Positions 26,161-34,630 of a DNA stretch of 64,000 nt are shown piece by piece. Source of the stretch: Pseudomonas sp. H3(2019) (lineage in GTDB: Bacteria; Pseudomonadota; Gammaproteobacteria; Pseudomonadales; Pseudomonadaceae); the NCBI RefSeq assembly GCF_007713465.1, contig NZ_VMSG01000011.1, positions 1-64,000 of the forward strand. Direction: 5' to 3'. Each line of letters begins with the position of its first letter. Position 1 is the stretch's first letter. The notes under the pieces were generated by a model, which saw only the letters and a list, made by a program, of their open reading frames with translations, had not been told where the DNA came from and ran no database searches. A program made the translations under genes and the position numbers.

Positions 26161-27084
26161 TCAAGACGCGGGCTTTGTAGGAGGCTGCATCGTATCGATG
26201 TCCCCTTCCAACGCCATTGGGCCCTCGAACTCTGTCTGCAGTAGTGCCAAAAACGCTTCCCGAGCTGGGTGTCGACCTGCGTTTTCATGCCAGTAAAACA
26301 GGTTGTCAATACTCGTCAGTTCCGGAAATTCATATCCTTGCCAACCCGCACTGTGGCGGTATTGCTCATAGATCCCACGAGGTACCAGCGAAACGCCGGC
26401 ACCGGCACTGACACAGCCAACTATAGCGCCATAGCTTGCGATGCTGACAATCGGCAGCACTTGGTCATAGCGCAACAGCCACTGCTCCAGTGCCAACCGG
26501 TACGGACAGCCCGGGGGCCACATGAAAATTCCCTTCCCTTGCAAATCCGCCGCCTTGCGTAAAGGCCCATGGGACGCGGACGCGATGAGAATTAAATCTT
26601 CCTGGTACACCACTGCACGCTTGAGGCCGGGGCGTTCAATGTTCACCGCCACGATCACCCCATCAAGCCGGTGATGCTGAGTATCGTCCAGCAGTTGAGC
26701 CCAGGTGCCGGTGCTCAACTCCAGCGACACCTGCGGGTATAGCGCATGGTACTTGGCCAATAACCGGGGCAACCGTCCCGTAGCACTAGACTCAATGGCG
26801 CCAATGCGCAGTGGACCGCCAGGCGTATTGGTGGGCGCTACCGCGCGCCGGGCTTCATCAGCCAAACACAGGATTTTCGTCGCGTAATCAAGTAATACCT
26901 CCCCAGCAGGAGTGATCCGCAACCCTCGACCGTCGCGAAAAAACAGCGATGTGCCGAGCTCACGCTCCAGGGACTTGAGGCGTGCGGTGATATTGGACGG
27001 CACGCAGTGCAGCAACTCGGCGGCGCGCGCGATGCTGCCGAAGTCGTGAACCGTCTTGAACATGCGCAGTTGGGACAATTCCAT
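26161..27084 (-). CDS. LysR-family transcriptional regulator
   Basis: 307-residue LysR protein: N-terminal winged helix (MELSQLRMFKTVHDFGSIARAAELLHCVPSNITARLK is split over residues 1-37, HTH about 18-37) and a C-terminal periplasmic-binding-like effector domain. It is transcribed divergently from the HDO-exporter-ferredoxin genes, 131 bases apart, and a T-N11-A dyad lies between, so it very likely controls them. The effector is unknown. It resembles the PtrR/YneJ-type branch, but I cannot assign it firmly. Confidence 0.85.
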   Translation of the reverse strand: MELSQLRMFKTVHDFGSIARAAELLHCVPSNITARLKSLERELGTSLFFRDGRGLRITPAGEVLLDYATKILCLADEARRAVAPTNTPGGPLRIGAIESSATGRLPRLLAKYHALYPQVSLELSTGTWAQLLDDTQHHRLDGVIVAVNIERPGLKRAVVYQEDLILIASASHGPLRKAADLQGKGIFMWPPGCPYRLALEQWLLRYDQVLPIVSIASYGAIVGCVSAGAGVSLVPRGIYEQYRHSAGWQGYEFPELTSIDNLFYWHENAGRHPAREAFLALLQTEFEGPMALEGDIDTMQPPTKPAS

Positions 27085-27119
27085 AGCTCACCCAGAGTGA
27101 ATGCTTTGGTCAGTTTAAG

Positions 27120-27132
27120 TCACTTGTAGTGA
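27120..27132. promoter_or_regulatory. candidate LysR operator (T-N11-A)
   Basis: TCACTTGTAGTGA is an inverted repeat (TCAC/GTGA) that fits the LysR T-N11-A box exactly. It overlaps a possible -35 (TTGTAG, 27124-27129), with TGATAC (27146-27151) at 16 bp as a possible -10 for the 27216 gene. Such overlap would allow activation or repression by the divergent LysR. Confidence 0.5.
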
Positions 27133-27215
27133 GGCTGTGTGTTTTTGATACTTCAACCGGCGCACGTTGCAGGGACGCTCTCGCGCCTTCATTTCCCCGA
27201 CGAACAGGAGTTCTC

Positions 27216-27986
27216 ATGGAGTTATCTCAGCGCAAAATCCAATGCCTCGCCGAAAGCGTGTTCACCCATAAAGCCTTGAATAACACGTTCTACCAACGAT
27301 GGATGGGAGGCACCCTCTCCCTCGGCAACGTTGAGGTGTTCGCCCGAAACTATCTGGCCCGCACCACGCTGACCTCTCGTATGGTCGCCCTGTCATTTCT
27401 GGGCGCTGACGACCTGCATGCTCAGGTCGAAATCGTCAAAAACCTGTACTCCAAAATGGGCTATGGCAACCCGAAAAACGCCCACCTCGCCCTGCTGGAA
27501 AGTTATCTGATCGACCTTCTCAGCCGTCTCGCTGATCGGCCGTACAGCATGGACGAACTCACAGCTTTACCTGTGCTGAAAAGCACCCGCACGTTCATCC
27601 ACGAACAGTTGAGTTTGTACGCCGACGGTGGCCGCTACAACAATCCGCGCCATGTGCTCGGCACATTGTTGGCTCAGGAGTGGCTGGCCTATTCGATGCT
27701 CACCCGTTTGTACGAAGGAGCACGCAACTATAAGCACCTGTATGCCAATAACGACGACTTTCATGAACACTGCGAGTATTTCTACATCCACATCGGGGAT
27801 GCGGAAAAAGAACACAAAATCCAGGCCGTGAAAGCCGCCACCCAGGAATGCACCACTGACCAGCACATAGAAGAAGTCCGCGCTTCGTTCAACCGCTTCC
27901 TGGACATCACTGAGCAATACTGGAACGGAATAGCTTGTGCCATGCCCGGCGTGCAAAGTCGTGTTGCTTCCAAGATGACGATTTGA
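27216..27986 (+). CDS. haem-oxygenase-like diiron oxidase (HDO) / iron-containing redox enzyme family protein
   Basis: 256-residue all-helical protein of the TenA/haem-oxygenase-like group; ATG 27216 with CAGGAG just upstream (the frame is open from 27129). Candidate metal residues: H90 in GYGNPKNAH, E155 in LLAQEWLAY, and E187/H192/E197/H200 in EYFYIHIGDAEKEH. HDOs usually carry E-(L/Y)-G-x-G-x5-H for the first ligand pair; here the Glu position is Lys (K80 of SKMGYGN). HDOs use O2 for N-oxygenation, C-C cleavage or desaturation of amino-acid-like substrates. Coupled to a downstream EamA exporter (TGATG overlap) and a ferredoxin. Substrate unknown. Confidence 0.7.
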   Translation: MELSQRKIQCLAESVFTHKALNNTFYQRWMGGTLSLGNVEVFARNYLARTTLTSRMVALSFLGADDLHAQVEIVKNLYSKMGYGNPKNAHLALLESYLIDLLSRLADRPYSMDELTALPVLKSTRTFIHEQLSLYADGGRYNNPRHVLGTLLAQEWLAYSMLTRLYEGARNYKHLYANNDDFHEHCEYFYIHIGDAEKEHKIQAVKAATQECTTDQHIEEVRASFNRFLDITEQYWNGIACAMPGVQSRVASKMTI

Positions 27987-28882
27987 TGAATACAAGGCCC
28001 AGCTTAAAAATCACGTTGGCGGCGATCTTTGTCATTCTTTGCTGGGCCTTTTCCCCCATTGGAATCCACATCGGACTAAAGGCTTACGAGCCCGGTCATC
28101 TCGCACTGATGCGATTTCTCATCGCCTCAACGTTCATGGCCGGAGTCGCATCAGTGATGCGTATTTCCCTGCCACGCCTGAAAGACCTGCCGCTGCTGGC
28201 GGTGCTGGGATTTTTTGCTGTCAGCCTGCATCACATAGCCCTCAACTACGGCCAACGAGGTGTTAGCGCTGGGGCCGCCAGCGTACTGGCACAATCCACT
28301 CCGCTGTTCAGCACGTTATTGGCGCATTTCGCGTTCAAGGATCGGGTCAACGGCTGGCAATGGATCTGTGTGCTATGCGGCCTACTCGGCGCCGCAGTGG
28401 TAGTCACCGGGGACCGTGGTTTTGGTGAGCTTGACGCGCATGGGCTGCTGATCCTGCTGGCGGCGCTTTCATGGAGTCTGTATTTCGCCTTGCAAAAACA
28501 CCATTCACATCGTTACGACGGGCTGACGATGGTGTGTTACACCATCTGGTCGGGCACGGTACTGCTGCTTGTATACGTACCTGGGTTGTGGAGCGAAGTG
28601 CAAAATGCCTCAACCTCGGTCAACCTGGCGGTACTCATTCTGGGCATCTTCCCCAGTGCCCTTGCGTACCTCGCCTGGGCATACGTACTGGCGCACAGCA
28701 ATGTGAGCCGCGCCTCCATTTCGCTTTACCTGATACCGCCCACAGCCATGTTGATGGCCTCACTGGTTCTGAGCGAACGCCCTTCGGCCATGGTCATCGT
28801 CGGAACGGTCATTGTGCTGATGAGCGTACTCGCCCTCAATCTGGAACCATCGAAAGTCGCGGTTCCTGCCGACGAAGTTTGA
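27986..28882 (+). CDS. EamA/DMT-superfamily exporter
   Basis: 298-residue protein with ten predicted transmembrane helices in two EamA repeats (about 10-140 and 155-290). Members export amino acids, their analogues and other small metabolites. Its ATG overlaps the stop of the HDO gene, so the two are co-translated. This suggests it exports the HDO product or removes a toxic intermediate. Confidence 0.85.
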   Translation: MNTRPSLKITLAAIFVILCWAFSPIGIHIGLKAYEPGHLALMRFLIASTFMAGVASVMRISLPRLKDLPLLAVLGFFAVSLHHIALNYGQRGVSAGAASVLAQSTPLFSTLLAHFAFKDRVNGWQWICVLCGLLGAAVVVTGDRGFGELDAHGLLILLAALSWSLYFALQKHHSHRYDGLTMVCYTIWSGTVLLLVYVPGLWSEVQNASTSVNLAVLILGIFPSALAYLAWAYVLAHSNVSRASISLYLIPPTAMLMASLVLSERPSAMVIVGTVIVLMSVLALNLEPSKVAVPADEV

Positions 28883-28901
28883 ACAGCGGTCGTGACCACC
28901 T

Positions 28902-29213
28902 ATGAATGACGCAGAAAATCCGACGTTGGCCTACGAGCACCATGTGCTGATTTGCACCAACTTGCGCCCCGATGGCCGCCGTAGTTGCTCGGGCTCAGGT
29001 GCTCATGAACTGCTCAGTGCAGCAAAACGCAAACTCGCCAAAATGGGTGAGCCAGGAACATCGCGCGCCAACGCATCGGGCTGCCTGGGCCGCTGCGACC
29101 ACGGCCCGGTTATGGTGATTTACCCAGCTAACCTGTGGTTTTCGTGCAAGACACCGCAACAGGTTGAACGCATTCTCGATCAACACCTCTTCCGTCCCGA
29201 TCAGCAATTGTGA
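28902..29213 (+). CDS. thioredoxin-like [2Fe-2S] ferredoxin
   Basis: 103-residue protein with the cysteine pattern of thioredoxin-like (Shethna-type) ferredoxins: C18, C29, C61 and C65 (CTNLRPDGRRSC ... SGCLGRCDHGP) followed by MVIYP and a Trp. ATG 28902 lies 19 bases after the exporter stop. It is a plausible electron donor to the HDO diiron site. Its stop overlaps an alternative GTG of the next gene. Confidence 0.85.
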   Translation: MNDAENPTLAYEHHVLICTNLRPDGRRSCSGSGAHELLSAAKRKLAKMGEPGTSRANASGCLGRCDHGPVMVIYPANLWFSCKTPQQVERILDQHLFRPDQQL

Positions 29214-29242
29214 CCCAAGGGGCCTCAGCAGGAATCCGCGTC

Positions 29243-29521
29243 ATGACTTGGACAGATGAAGACATGCGCATCGCACAATGGATGCTGGCCGAATACCGTA
29301 AACAAGACTACCTGCCGCAAGCTGTCGCCGTACGGGAGATCCGTCTGATGTTCGGCGAAGCTCATGTGTACCAAAATCGCCACGGCAACTGGGCCGTGAA
29401 CAAGCCAATTCTCGAAGCCTTTAAAGCACTGACTGCTGAGTTCGTGGTATGGAGCCGAAGCTTTCAACTATGGAGGCCAAGAACCGCACAAGATCCGGTC
29501 GACATACGCGTGAGCCGCTGA
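29243..29521 (+). CDS. DUF6953-like small protein
   Basis: 92-residue protein. ATG 29243 has AGGA about 10 bases upstream; GTG 29210 overlapping the ferredoxin stop is an alternative. The pattern WMLAEYRKQDYLPQAVAV, FGEAHVYQNRHGNWAVNK, LTAEFVVWSR and WRPR fits the DUF6953 family as I remember it: small proteins of unknown function. It may be the fourth member of the HDO operon. No catalytic motif is visible. Confidence 0.6.
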   Translation: MTWTDEDMRIAQWMLAEYRKQDYLPQAVAVREIRLMFGEAHVYQNRHGNWAVNKPILEAFKALTAEFVVWSRSFQLWRPRTAQDPVDIRVSR

Positions 29522-29688
29522 AAAGCTATCCTGACGGATACCATGCGGCGGGATTCATGACCTCGCGTAGTATCTGAGTGCAAATCACTCTGTTCAGGTG
29601 TTGCCGGGGTTGAAGGACTAATGGCACCTTGGCAAAAAATGAAACATCGGAAAGCGAAGTACACAATTTCGGAAGCGCCCCACAGCAG

Positions 29689-29699
29689 GAATTAGAATT
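29689..29699. repeat. direct repeat GAATTAGAATT, left copy
   Basis: Identical 11-base sequence to 30432-30442, 743 bases apart, bracketing queC. It could be a footprint of the event that inserted queC, or chance in AT-rich DNA. Confidence 0.5.
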
Positions 29700-29744
29700 T
29701 CGCGCTAGGGTCAGTGCCCCGAACATCCCAAGGAAGAATGAACC

Positions 29745-30449
29745 ATGACTAAAAAGGCCGTTATCGTTTTCAGCGGTGGGCAAGACTCAACAACCTGCTT
29801 GATCCATGCACTGACTATTTACGATGAAATACACTGCATTACGTTTGATTATGGCCAGCGCCATCGTGCGGAAATTGAAGTGGCGCAACAGCTCTCAAAA
29901 AAGCTTGGCGTGACGGTGCACAAAGTACTGGACGTTTCATTGCTGAATGAACTGGCCATCAGCAGCTTAACCCGGGACAACATTCCAGTCCCGACCACAG
30001 ACAGTTCCGGGGACGGTCTGCCAAGCACGTTCGTACCCGGCAGGAATATTCTGTTTTTAACCTTGGCTTCTATTTATGCGTATCAAGTGGGCGCTGAAAC
30101 TGTAATTACAGGTGTTTGTGAAACTGATTTTTCTGGCTACCCGGATTGCCGGGATGCATTTGTAAAGGCTTTGAATAACGCCATCGAATTGGGCATGGAC
30201 TATAAGTTGCGCATTGAAACGCCGCTTATGTGGTTGAACAAGGCTGAAACCTGGGCTTTGGCCGATTACCACAACCAGCTGGACTTGATTCGCTACCACA
30301 CGCTGTCTTGCTACAACGGATTACAGGGTAGTGGCTGCGCTAACTGTGATGCTTGTAATCTTCGTGCAAAAGGATTGAATGAGTTTTTGGAAAATAAAAC
30401 AGAGGTCATGAACAGTTTAAAAGACAAACTAGAATTAGAATTAGAATAG
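29745..30449 (+). CDS. queC: 7-cyano-7-deazaguanine synthase (enterobacterial-type QueC)
   Basis: 234-residue QueC: PP-loop SGGQDS at 10-15, zinc cysteines C189, C198, C201, C204, and [15 protein letters not shown]. It converts 7-carboxy-7-deazaguanine to preQ0 with ATP and ammonia, for queuosine or other deazaguanines. By memory it is much closer to E. coli QueC than to the P. aeruginosa enzyme, and it is AT-richer than its neighbours, so probably acquired. AAGGAAG lies 9 bases before ATG 29745. The 223-base gap upstream shows no gene and no preQ1 riboswitch that I can recognise. An 11-base repeat GAATTAGAATT flanks the gene; the last residues (LELELE) are encoded by it. Confidence 0.9.
   Translation: MTKKAVIVFSGGQDSTTCLIHALTIYDEIHCITFDYGQRHRAEIEVAQQLSKKLGVTVHKVLDVSLLNELAISSLTRDNIPVPTTDSSGDGLPSTFVPGRNILFLTLASIYAYQVGAETVITGVCETDFSGYPDCRDAFVKALNNAIELGMDYKLRIETPLMWLNKAETWALADYHNQLDLIRYHTLSCYNGLQGSGCANCDACNLRAKGLNEFLENKTEVMNSLKDKLELELE
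30432..30442. repeat. direct repeat GAATTAGAATT, right copy
   Basis: Right copy of the 11-base repeat, within a short tandem run of AGAATT units that encodes the queC tail and abuts the truncated DUF6124-like gene. Confidence 0.5.
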
Positions 30450-30664
30450 CTAACCCATTGCTGATCGATACAGAAGCACCGCTGGACGTATTGCACGACA
30501 CCGCGGCCTACCGCATCCGCACGGCGACTCAACTGCTGGAGTATTTCGCGTTCAGTGAGGGCATTCACAGTGAGCTGGCGCGGGTGCTGGTGACGTCATT
30601 GCGCGATGGCTGCGATTTGCTGGATGTCGTCGGGCGACGATTACAGGCGCAGATTTCGGCGTAA
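30450..30664 (+). pseudogene. truncated DUF6124-like gene (copy 2)
   Basis: In-frame sequence [21 protein letters not shown] through SLRDGCDLLDVVGRRL closely matches the gene at 4189-4416, but the start and first 12-15 codons are replaced by the queC 3' end. A nominal TTG/CTG start exists but no ribosome site is visible. The reading frame itself is intact and ends at a strong terminator, so it was cut recently. Best explained as the recipient gene broken when queC arrived. Confidence 0.65.
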
Positions 30665-30700
30665 AAAAACAGGCGATCCCAGTGGGATCGCCTGTTTTTT
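30665..30700 (+). terminator. Rho-independent terminator
   Basis: Perfect 12 bp stem ACAGGCGATCCC / GGGATCGCCTGT with an AGT loop, T-run after and A-run before, so it can work on both strands. It ends queC and the truncated small gene. Confidence 0.9.
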
Positions 30701-30764
30701 ATACGACAAAGAGCGCCTTTCGACTGGATGCCAGTCAGTTAAGCTTGTCATCGCCCTGTATCTG

Positions 30765-31661
30765 CTACGTCACCTCAACCTTACGCGTCAGCAACTCGAC
30801 AAACGCCTTGGCCCTCGGCGACTTCTGGTCCTTGCGCTGCACCAGCCACACGGCTGACATCGCCAATGGATCGAGCAAGGGCCGGTAGACCACGCCGTCG
30901 ATGCGCATCCTCTGATACGACGCTGGCAACACCGACACCCCGAGCCCCGCCGCCACCAGGCCGATGATGGTCATGGCCTCGCCGGCTTCCTGGGTGAAGT
31001 GCGGGCTGAAGCCGGCGTCGCGCGCCAGGCTCAGCAGTTGCGCGTATAGACCGCTGCCGTAGCTGCGTGGGAAGAACACGAAAGGCTCGTGGGCCAGCGC
31101 TGACAGAAACAGTCCTTCCTCGCTGCCCACCACCAACGGATCCTTGGAGCTGAGCACCGCCACCAAGGGCTCACGACTCAACTCGACCACCTCCAGCGAA
31201 TCCGGCAGTGGCAATGGCCGCATGATTCCGACCTGAATCGACTCGTCCACCAGCGCCTCGGCGACCTGGGTGCTGCTCATTTCCCGAAGGTTCAGATGCA
31301 CGGCCGGGAAGCGCTGGCGAAACGAGAAGATCGCCTGCGGGATCGTCGAGTTGAACGGCGCCGATGAGGTGAAGCCGATCTTCAGTTCCCCCAGCTCGCC
31401 GAGTTGGGCTCGACGGGCGACGTCGGCGGCTTTGTCGACTTGGGCCAGCACCAGCCGAGCCTCTTCGAGGAACAATCGACCGGCTTCACTGAGCTCGACC
31501 CGACGATTGGTACGCTCGAACAACCGTGCGCCGACTTCCTGTTCCAGCACCTGAATCTGTTGACTCAGGGGCGGTTGAGAGATGCCCAGCACCTGTGCGG
31601 CGCGGCCGAAGTGCAGTTCTTCGGCGACGGCGATGAAGTAGCGCAGATGGCGCAATTCCAT
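30765..31661 (-). CDS. LysR-family transcriptional regulator
   Basis: 298-residue LysR protein (HTH around residues 18-37, FGRAAQVLGISQPPLSQQIQ; ligand domain 90-290) diverging from an MFS exporter gene. The 119-base gap contains the dyad TAGGTCGTTAAACCTA (31673-31688), 12 bases before its own start. It likely regulates the MFS gene and itself. Confidence 0.85.
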   Translation of the reverse strand: MELRHLRYFIAVAEELHFGRAAQVLGISQPPLSQQIQVLEQEVGARLFERTNRRVELSEAGRLFLEEARLVLAQVDKAADVARRAQLGELGELKIGFTSSAPFNSTIPQAIFSFRQRFPAVHLNLREMSSTQVAEALVDESIQVGIMRPLPLPDSLEVVELSREPLVAVLSSKDPLVVGSEEGLFLSALAHEPFVFFPRSYGSGLYAQLLSLARDAGFSPHFTQEAGEAMTIIGLVAAGLGVSVLPASYQRMRIDGVVYRPLLDPLAMSAVWLVQRKDQKSPRAKAFVELLTRKVEVT

Positions 31662-31672
31662 GAAAACCCCAT

Positions 31673-31688
31673 TAGGTCGTTAAACCTA
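31673..31688. promoter_or_regulatory. dyad between LysR and MFS genes
   Basis: Inverted repeat TAGGT-CGTTAA-ACCTA, a candidate binding site for the divergent LysR protein. Location only; no footprint or consensus known to me. Confidence 0.35.
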
Positions 31689-31780
31689 TCAAACAGGTCG
31701 AACAATATATTGGATAGAAACATTAGCCAGCTATATGATTTTTCCATTGCCTGCCTAGCCGTGCTCTCCCGAGGTCCCCC

Positions 31781-33058
31781 GTGAAAACTGCTGTCGACCC
31801 GCTCGCCCATGAATTGCCGCCGACTGCGCTGGACGATGTGGTCGCGCAACTGAATGACGTGTACATCGAAAAAAGCACGCCGATGTTCATGCGCACGGTG
31901 CTGGCGCTGTTCTCCGGCGGCTTTGCGACCTTCGCCCTACTCTACTGCGTGCAGCCGATGATGCCGCTGTTTTCCCGTGAGTTTTCGATCAACGCGGCGC
32001 AGAGCAGCCTGATCCTGTCGGTGGCCACCGGGATGCTCGCCATCGGCTTGCTGATCACCGGCCCGATCTCCGACCGTATTGGCCGCAAACCGGTGATGGT
32101 TGCAGCGCTGTTTGCGGCAGCGTTGTGCACGATTGCCAGTGCGATGATGCCGAGCTGGCAGGGCGTACTGGTGATGCGTGCACTGGTCGGACTGTCCCTC
32201 AGCGGACTGGCGGCGGTGGCCATGACGTACTTGAGCGAAGAGATTCATCCACAGCACATCGGCCTGGCGATGGGGCTGTACATCGGTGGCAACGCGATTG
32301 GCGGGATGTGCGGTCGACTGATCGTCGGCGTGTTGATTGACTTCGTTAACTGGCACACCGCGATGCTGATCATCGGTGGACTGGCGCTGATTGCCGCGAC
32401 AGTGTTCTGGAAAATCCTCCCCGAGTCGCGCAACTTCCGCTCCCGCTCGATGCATCCGCGCAGCTTGCTCGACGGCTTCACCATGCACTTTCGCGACGCC
32501 GGGCTGCCGTGGTTGTTCCTCGAAGCGTTCGTGCTGATGGGTGCGTTCGTCACGTTGTTCAACTACATCGGCTATCGCCTGCTGGCCGAGCCGTATCACA
32601 TGGATCAGGCCTTCGTTGGCTTGCTCTCGGTGGTCTACCTGTCGGGCATCTACAGCTCGGCGAAAATCGGTGCATTGGCCGACAAGCTTGGCCGGCGCAA
32701 AGTCCTGTGGGCAACCATCATGCTGATGCTCGCAGGCCTTGCGCTGACCCTGTTCACGCCATTGGCGCTAGTGATCATCGGCATGCTGATCTTCACCTTC
32801 GGCTTCTTCGCCGCGCACTCGGTGGCCAGCAGCTGGATCGGCCGCCGCGCGACCAAAGCCAAGGGTCAGGCCTCGTCGCTTTATCTGTTCAGCTACTACG
32901 CCGGGTCAAGTATCGCCGGCACGGTGGGCGGGGTGTTCTGGCACCTGGGCGGCTGGAACGGCATCGGCCTGTTCATCGGCGGATTGCTGGTGATTGCGCT
33001 GCTGGTGGCGTTGAAACTGGCCCGCTTGCCATTGCTGCCAAACAACCAACCGGTGTGA
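31781..33058 (+). CDS. MFS transporter, YnfM/arabinose-efflux-like
   Basis: 425-residue major facilitator with 12 helices and the motif-A sequence GPISDRIGRKPVM after helix 2. GTG 31781 gives a soluble N-terminal tail of about 45 residues before helix 1. The family exports sugars or drugs; substrate not readable. It diverges from its probable LysR regulator and converges with the gspM end of the T2SS operon. Confidence 0.85.
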   Translation: MKTAVDPLAHELPPTALDDVVAQLNDVYIEKSTPMFMRTVLALFSGGFATFALLYCVQPMMPLFSREFSINAAQSSLILSVATGMLAIGLLITGPISDRIGRKPVMVAALFAAALCTIASAMMPSWQGVLVMRALVGLSLSGLAAVAMTYLSEEIHPQHIGLAMGLYIGGNAIGGMCGRLIVGVLIDFVNWHTAMLIIGGLALIAATVFWKILPESRNFRSRSMHPRSLLDGFTMHFRDAGLPWLFLEAFVLMGAFVTLFNYIGYRLLAEPYHMDQAFVGLLSVVYLSGIYSSAKIGALADKLGRRKVLWATIMLMLAGLALTLFTPLALVIIGMLIFTFGFFAAHSVASSWIGRRATKAKGQASSLYLFSYYAGSSIAGTVGGVFWHLGGWNGIGLFIGGLLVIALLVALKLARLPLLPNNQPV

Positions 33059-33068
33059 GGCCAGCACG

Positions 33069-33536
33069 TCAGGAACCCTGCACCACCACCTGCGCCTCCA
33101 GTGCTTGACCTTGCTTGTCCAGTGTCAGTGATTGCAAGGTCGCCCCGTCCTGTTCGGTTCGGTGCAGCCAGGCCAGTAACGCCCGCGCATCACCGCGCAG
33201 CGTCAGGCGCAGAAGATCGCCTTGCACCTCCAGCTGTTGCAGGTCGAGGCCGTCGGCGATCGCGCGCTCACTGAGTTGCGTGGACAGGGGCGCAGTCCCT
33301 TCGGCTCGAGCACTGGGGGCTTGAGCGCGAGCGACCTCCCCGGCCTGCACCAGCCGCTGCTGGTATAAGCGCTCGGCCACTGCCAGCCGCTGCTGGGACG
33401 GCTGCCACAACCCGACGAACGCCAGAACGGCAATGAGCGTTACCACCAGGGCGCTCAGCGCCTGTCGGTCGCGCAGCGCCAGACGGCTCCAGGTCTGCGT
33501 CACGATGACCGGCAGGTTCGGTGTGTTGAATTTCAT
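33069..33536 (-). CDS. gspM: type II secretion protein M
   Basis: 155-residue bitopic protein: one transmembrane helix (about 29-46) followed by a coiled-coil and a small periplasmic ferredoxin-like domain. Start at 33536 (MKFNTPNLPVI) overlaps the gspL stop. GspM pairs with GspL in the inner-membrane platform. Last gene of the T2SS operon; there is no gspN or gspO. Confidence 0.85.
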   Translation of the reverse strand: MKFNTPNLPVIVTQTWSRLALRDRQALSALVVTLIAVLAFVGLWQPSQQRLAVAERLYQQRLVQAGEVARAQAPSARAEGTAPLSTQLSERAIADGLDLQQLEVQGDLLRLTLRGDARALLAWLHRTEQDGATLQSLTLDKQGQALEAQVVVQGS

Positions 33537-34630
33537 GGTTGATTCTCCAATGTCAGCAGCGCCTGGACCCGATCCTGTGTCTTGCTCGCGCTGCCCAGCC
33601 TGATCGGCAATCCACTGCTCTGGCCGCGCTCGCGCAGCTGTTCGAGTTCCGCAAAACTGCCTGCCGTGAGTTGCAGTTTCCAACCGTCGCCGACACGGTA
33701 TTCGATGCGTTGTACTTCAACACTGCTTGCACCGATCACCTGCTCGGTCAACTTCAGCCAGCGGGCAATCTGCGTATCCTGTGCGCTGATGCGGGTTTGT
33801 TTTTGCAACGCCTTGAGTTGCGCAGAAAGATCAACGATACGAGTCTGCTGCGGATACAACGCCCTGAATTGTTGTTCGCTGCGAACAGATAGCTGCTGAG
33901 CCTGATCCTCGAAAAAACCGCTGCGCGCCTGCGTGAAACCCCATGCCAGGGTGAACAACAGTGCGACCGAGATCAGCCCCGTCGCCCAGGGAAAATGTTG
34001 GCGAGACCGACGAAACTCACCGTGCAGCAGATTGATCTGAGGTCCCGCACCGGCTCGACCATGCAGCGCTTGATATCCGTCGTCCAGCCAGCACATGGAC
34101 TCAGGCAGGCGTGGTTCGAGTGTCGCCAGTCCGTCAACCGACACCGCGAGGCGAGCCTCCAGTGCGCCGCCAAGAAGCCAGCGCCCCAACCACCAGACAC
34201 CATAGGCCTGATTGTTCGGCAGGCGGTCGGCATCGACCTGCACGGTGCTGACCGAAATCCCCAGTTCAGCCACCAGCGTCAGCAACGCTGCAAAGCGTTT
34301 TTTGTTGACCCACAGCACCGGGTAGCACCCTGACGAATCCCGCGAACCGATGCTCAGGTGCAGCGTCTCAAGGTCTTCGCTCAGTTGATCTTCGATGGCG
34401 AACGCAATGGCCTGAGCGTCGGGGCGACGTCGCGAGGGCCATTTTTCGCTGCGTAACCAGCCACACATTTCCATTGGCAATACCAGATGGACAGCCTGCC
34501 CTGATAACTGTTTGGCCGCATCGGCGAGTGAGAGGGCCGACCGCTCACTCGATGCCGACACCAGGCAACAGGGCCATTGCGTGGAAGGTTTCACCAACCC
34601 TTCGGCGGTGAGGTAAAGCCAGGTGCTCAT
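33533..34630 (-). CDS. gspL: type II secretion protein L
   Basis: 365-residue protein with an actin-like cytoplasmic domain (1 to about 225), a transmembrane helix (about 232-250, WATGLISVALLFTLAWGF) and a periplasmic domain. It links the GspE ATPase to GspM. Start overlaps the gspK end. Confidence 0.85.
   Translation of the reverse strand: MSTWLYLTAEGLVKPSTQWPCCLVSASSERSALSLADAAKQLSGQAVHLVLPMEMCGWLRSEKWPSRRRPDAQAIAFAIEDQLSEDLETLHLSIGSRDSSGCYPVLWVNKKRFAALLTLVAELGISVSTVQVDADRLPNNQAYGVWWLGRWLLGGALEARLAVSVDGLATLEPRLPESMCWLDDGYQALHGRAGAGPQINLLHGEFRRSRQHFPWATGLISVALLFTLAWGFTQARSGFFEDQAQQLSVRSEQQFRALYPQQTRIVDLSAQLKALQKQTRISAQDTQIARWLKLTEQVIGASSVEVQRIEYRVGDGWKLQLTAGSFAELEQLRERGQSSGLPIRLGSASKTQDRVQALLTLENQP

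Noticed and set aside
29525..29744. preQ1 riboswitch upstream of queC
   Set aside because: I could not find the conserved hairpin plus A-rich tail of preQ1-I or the elements of other preQ1 classes.
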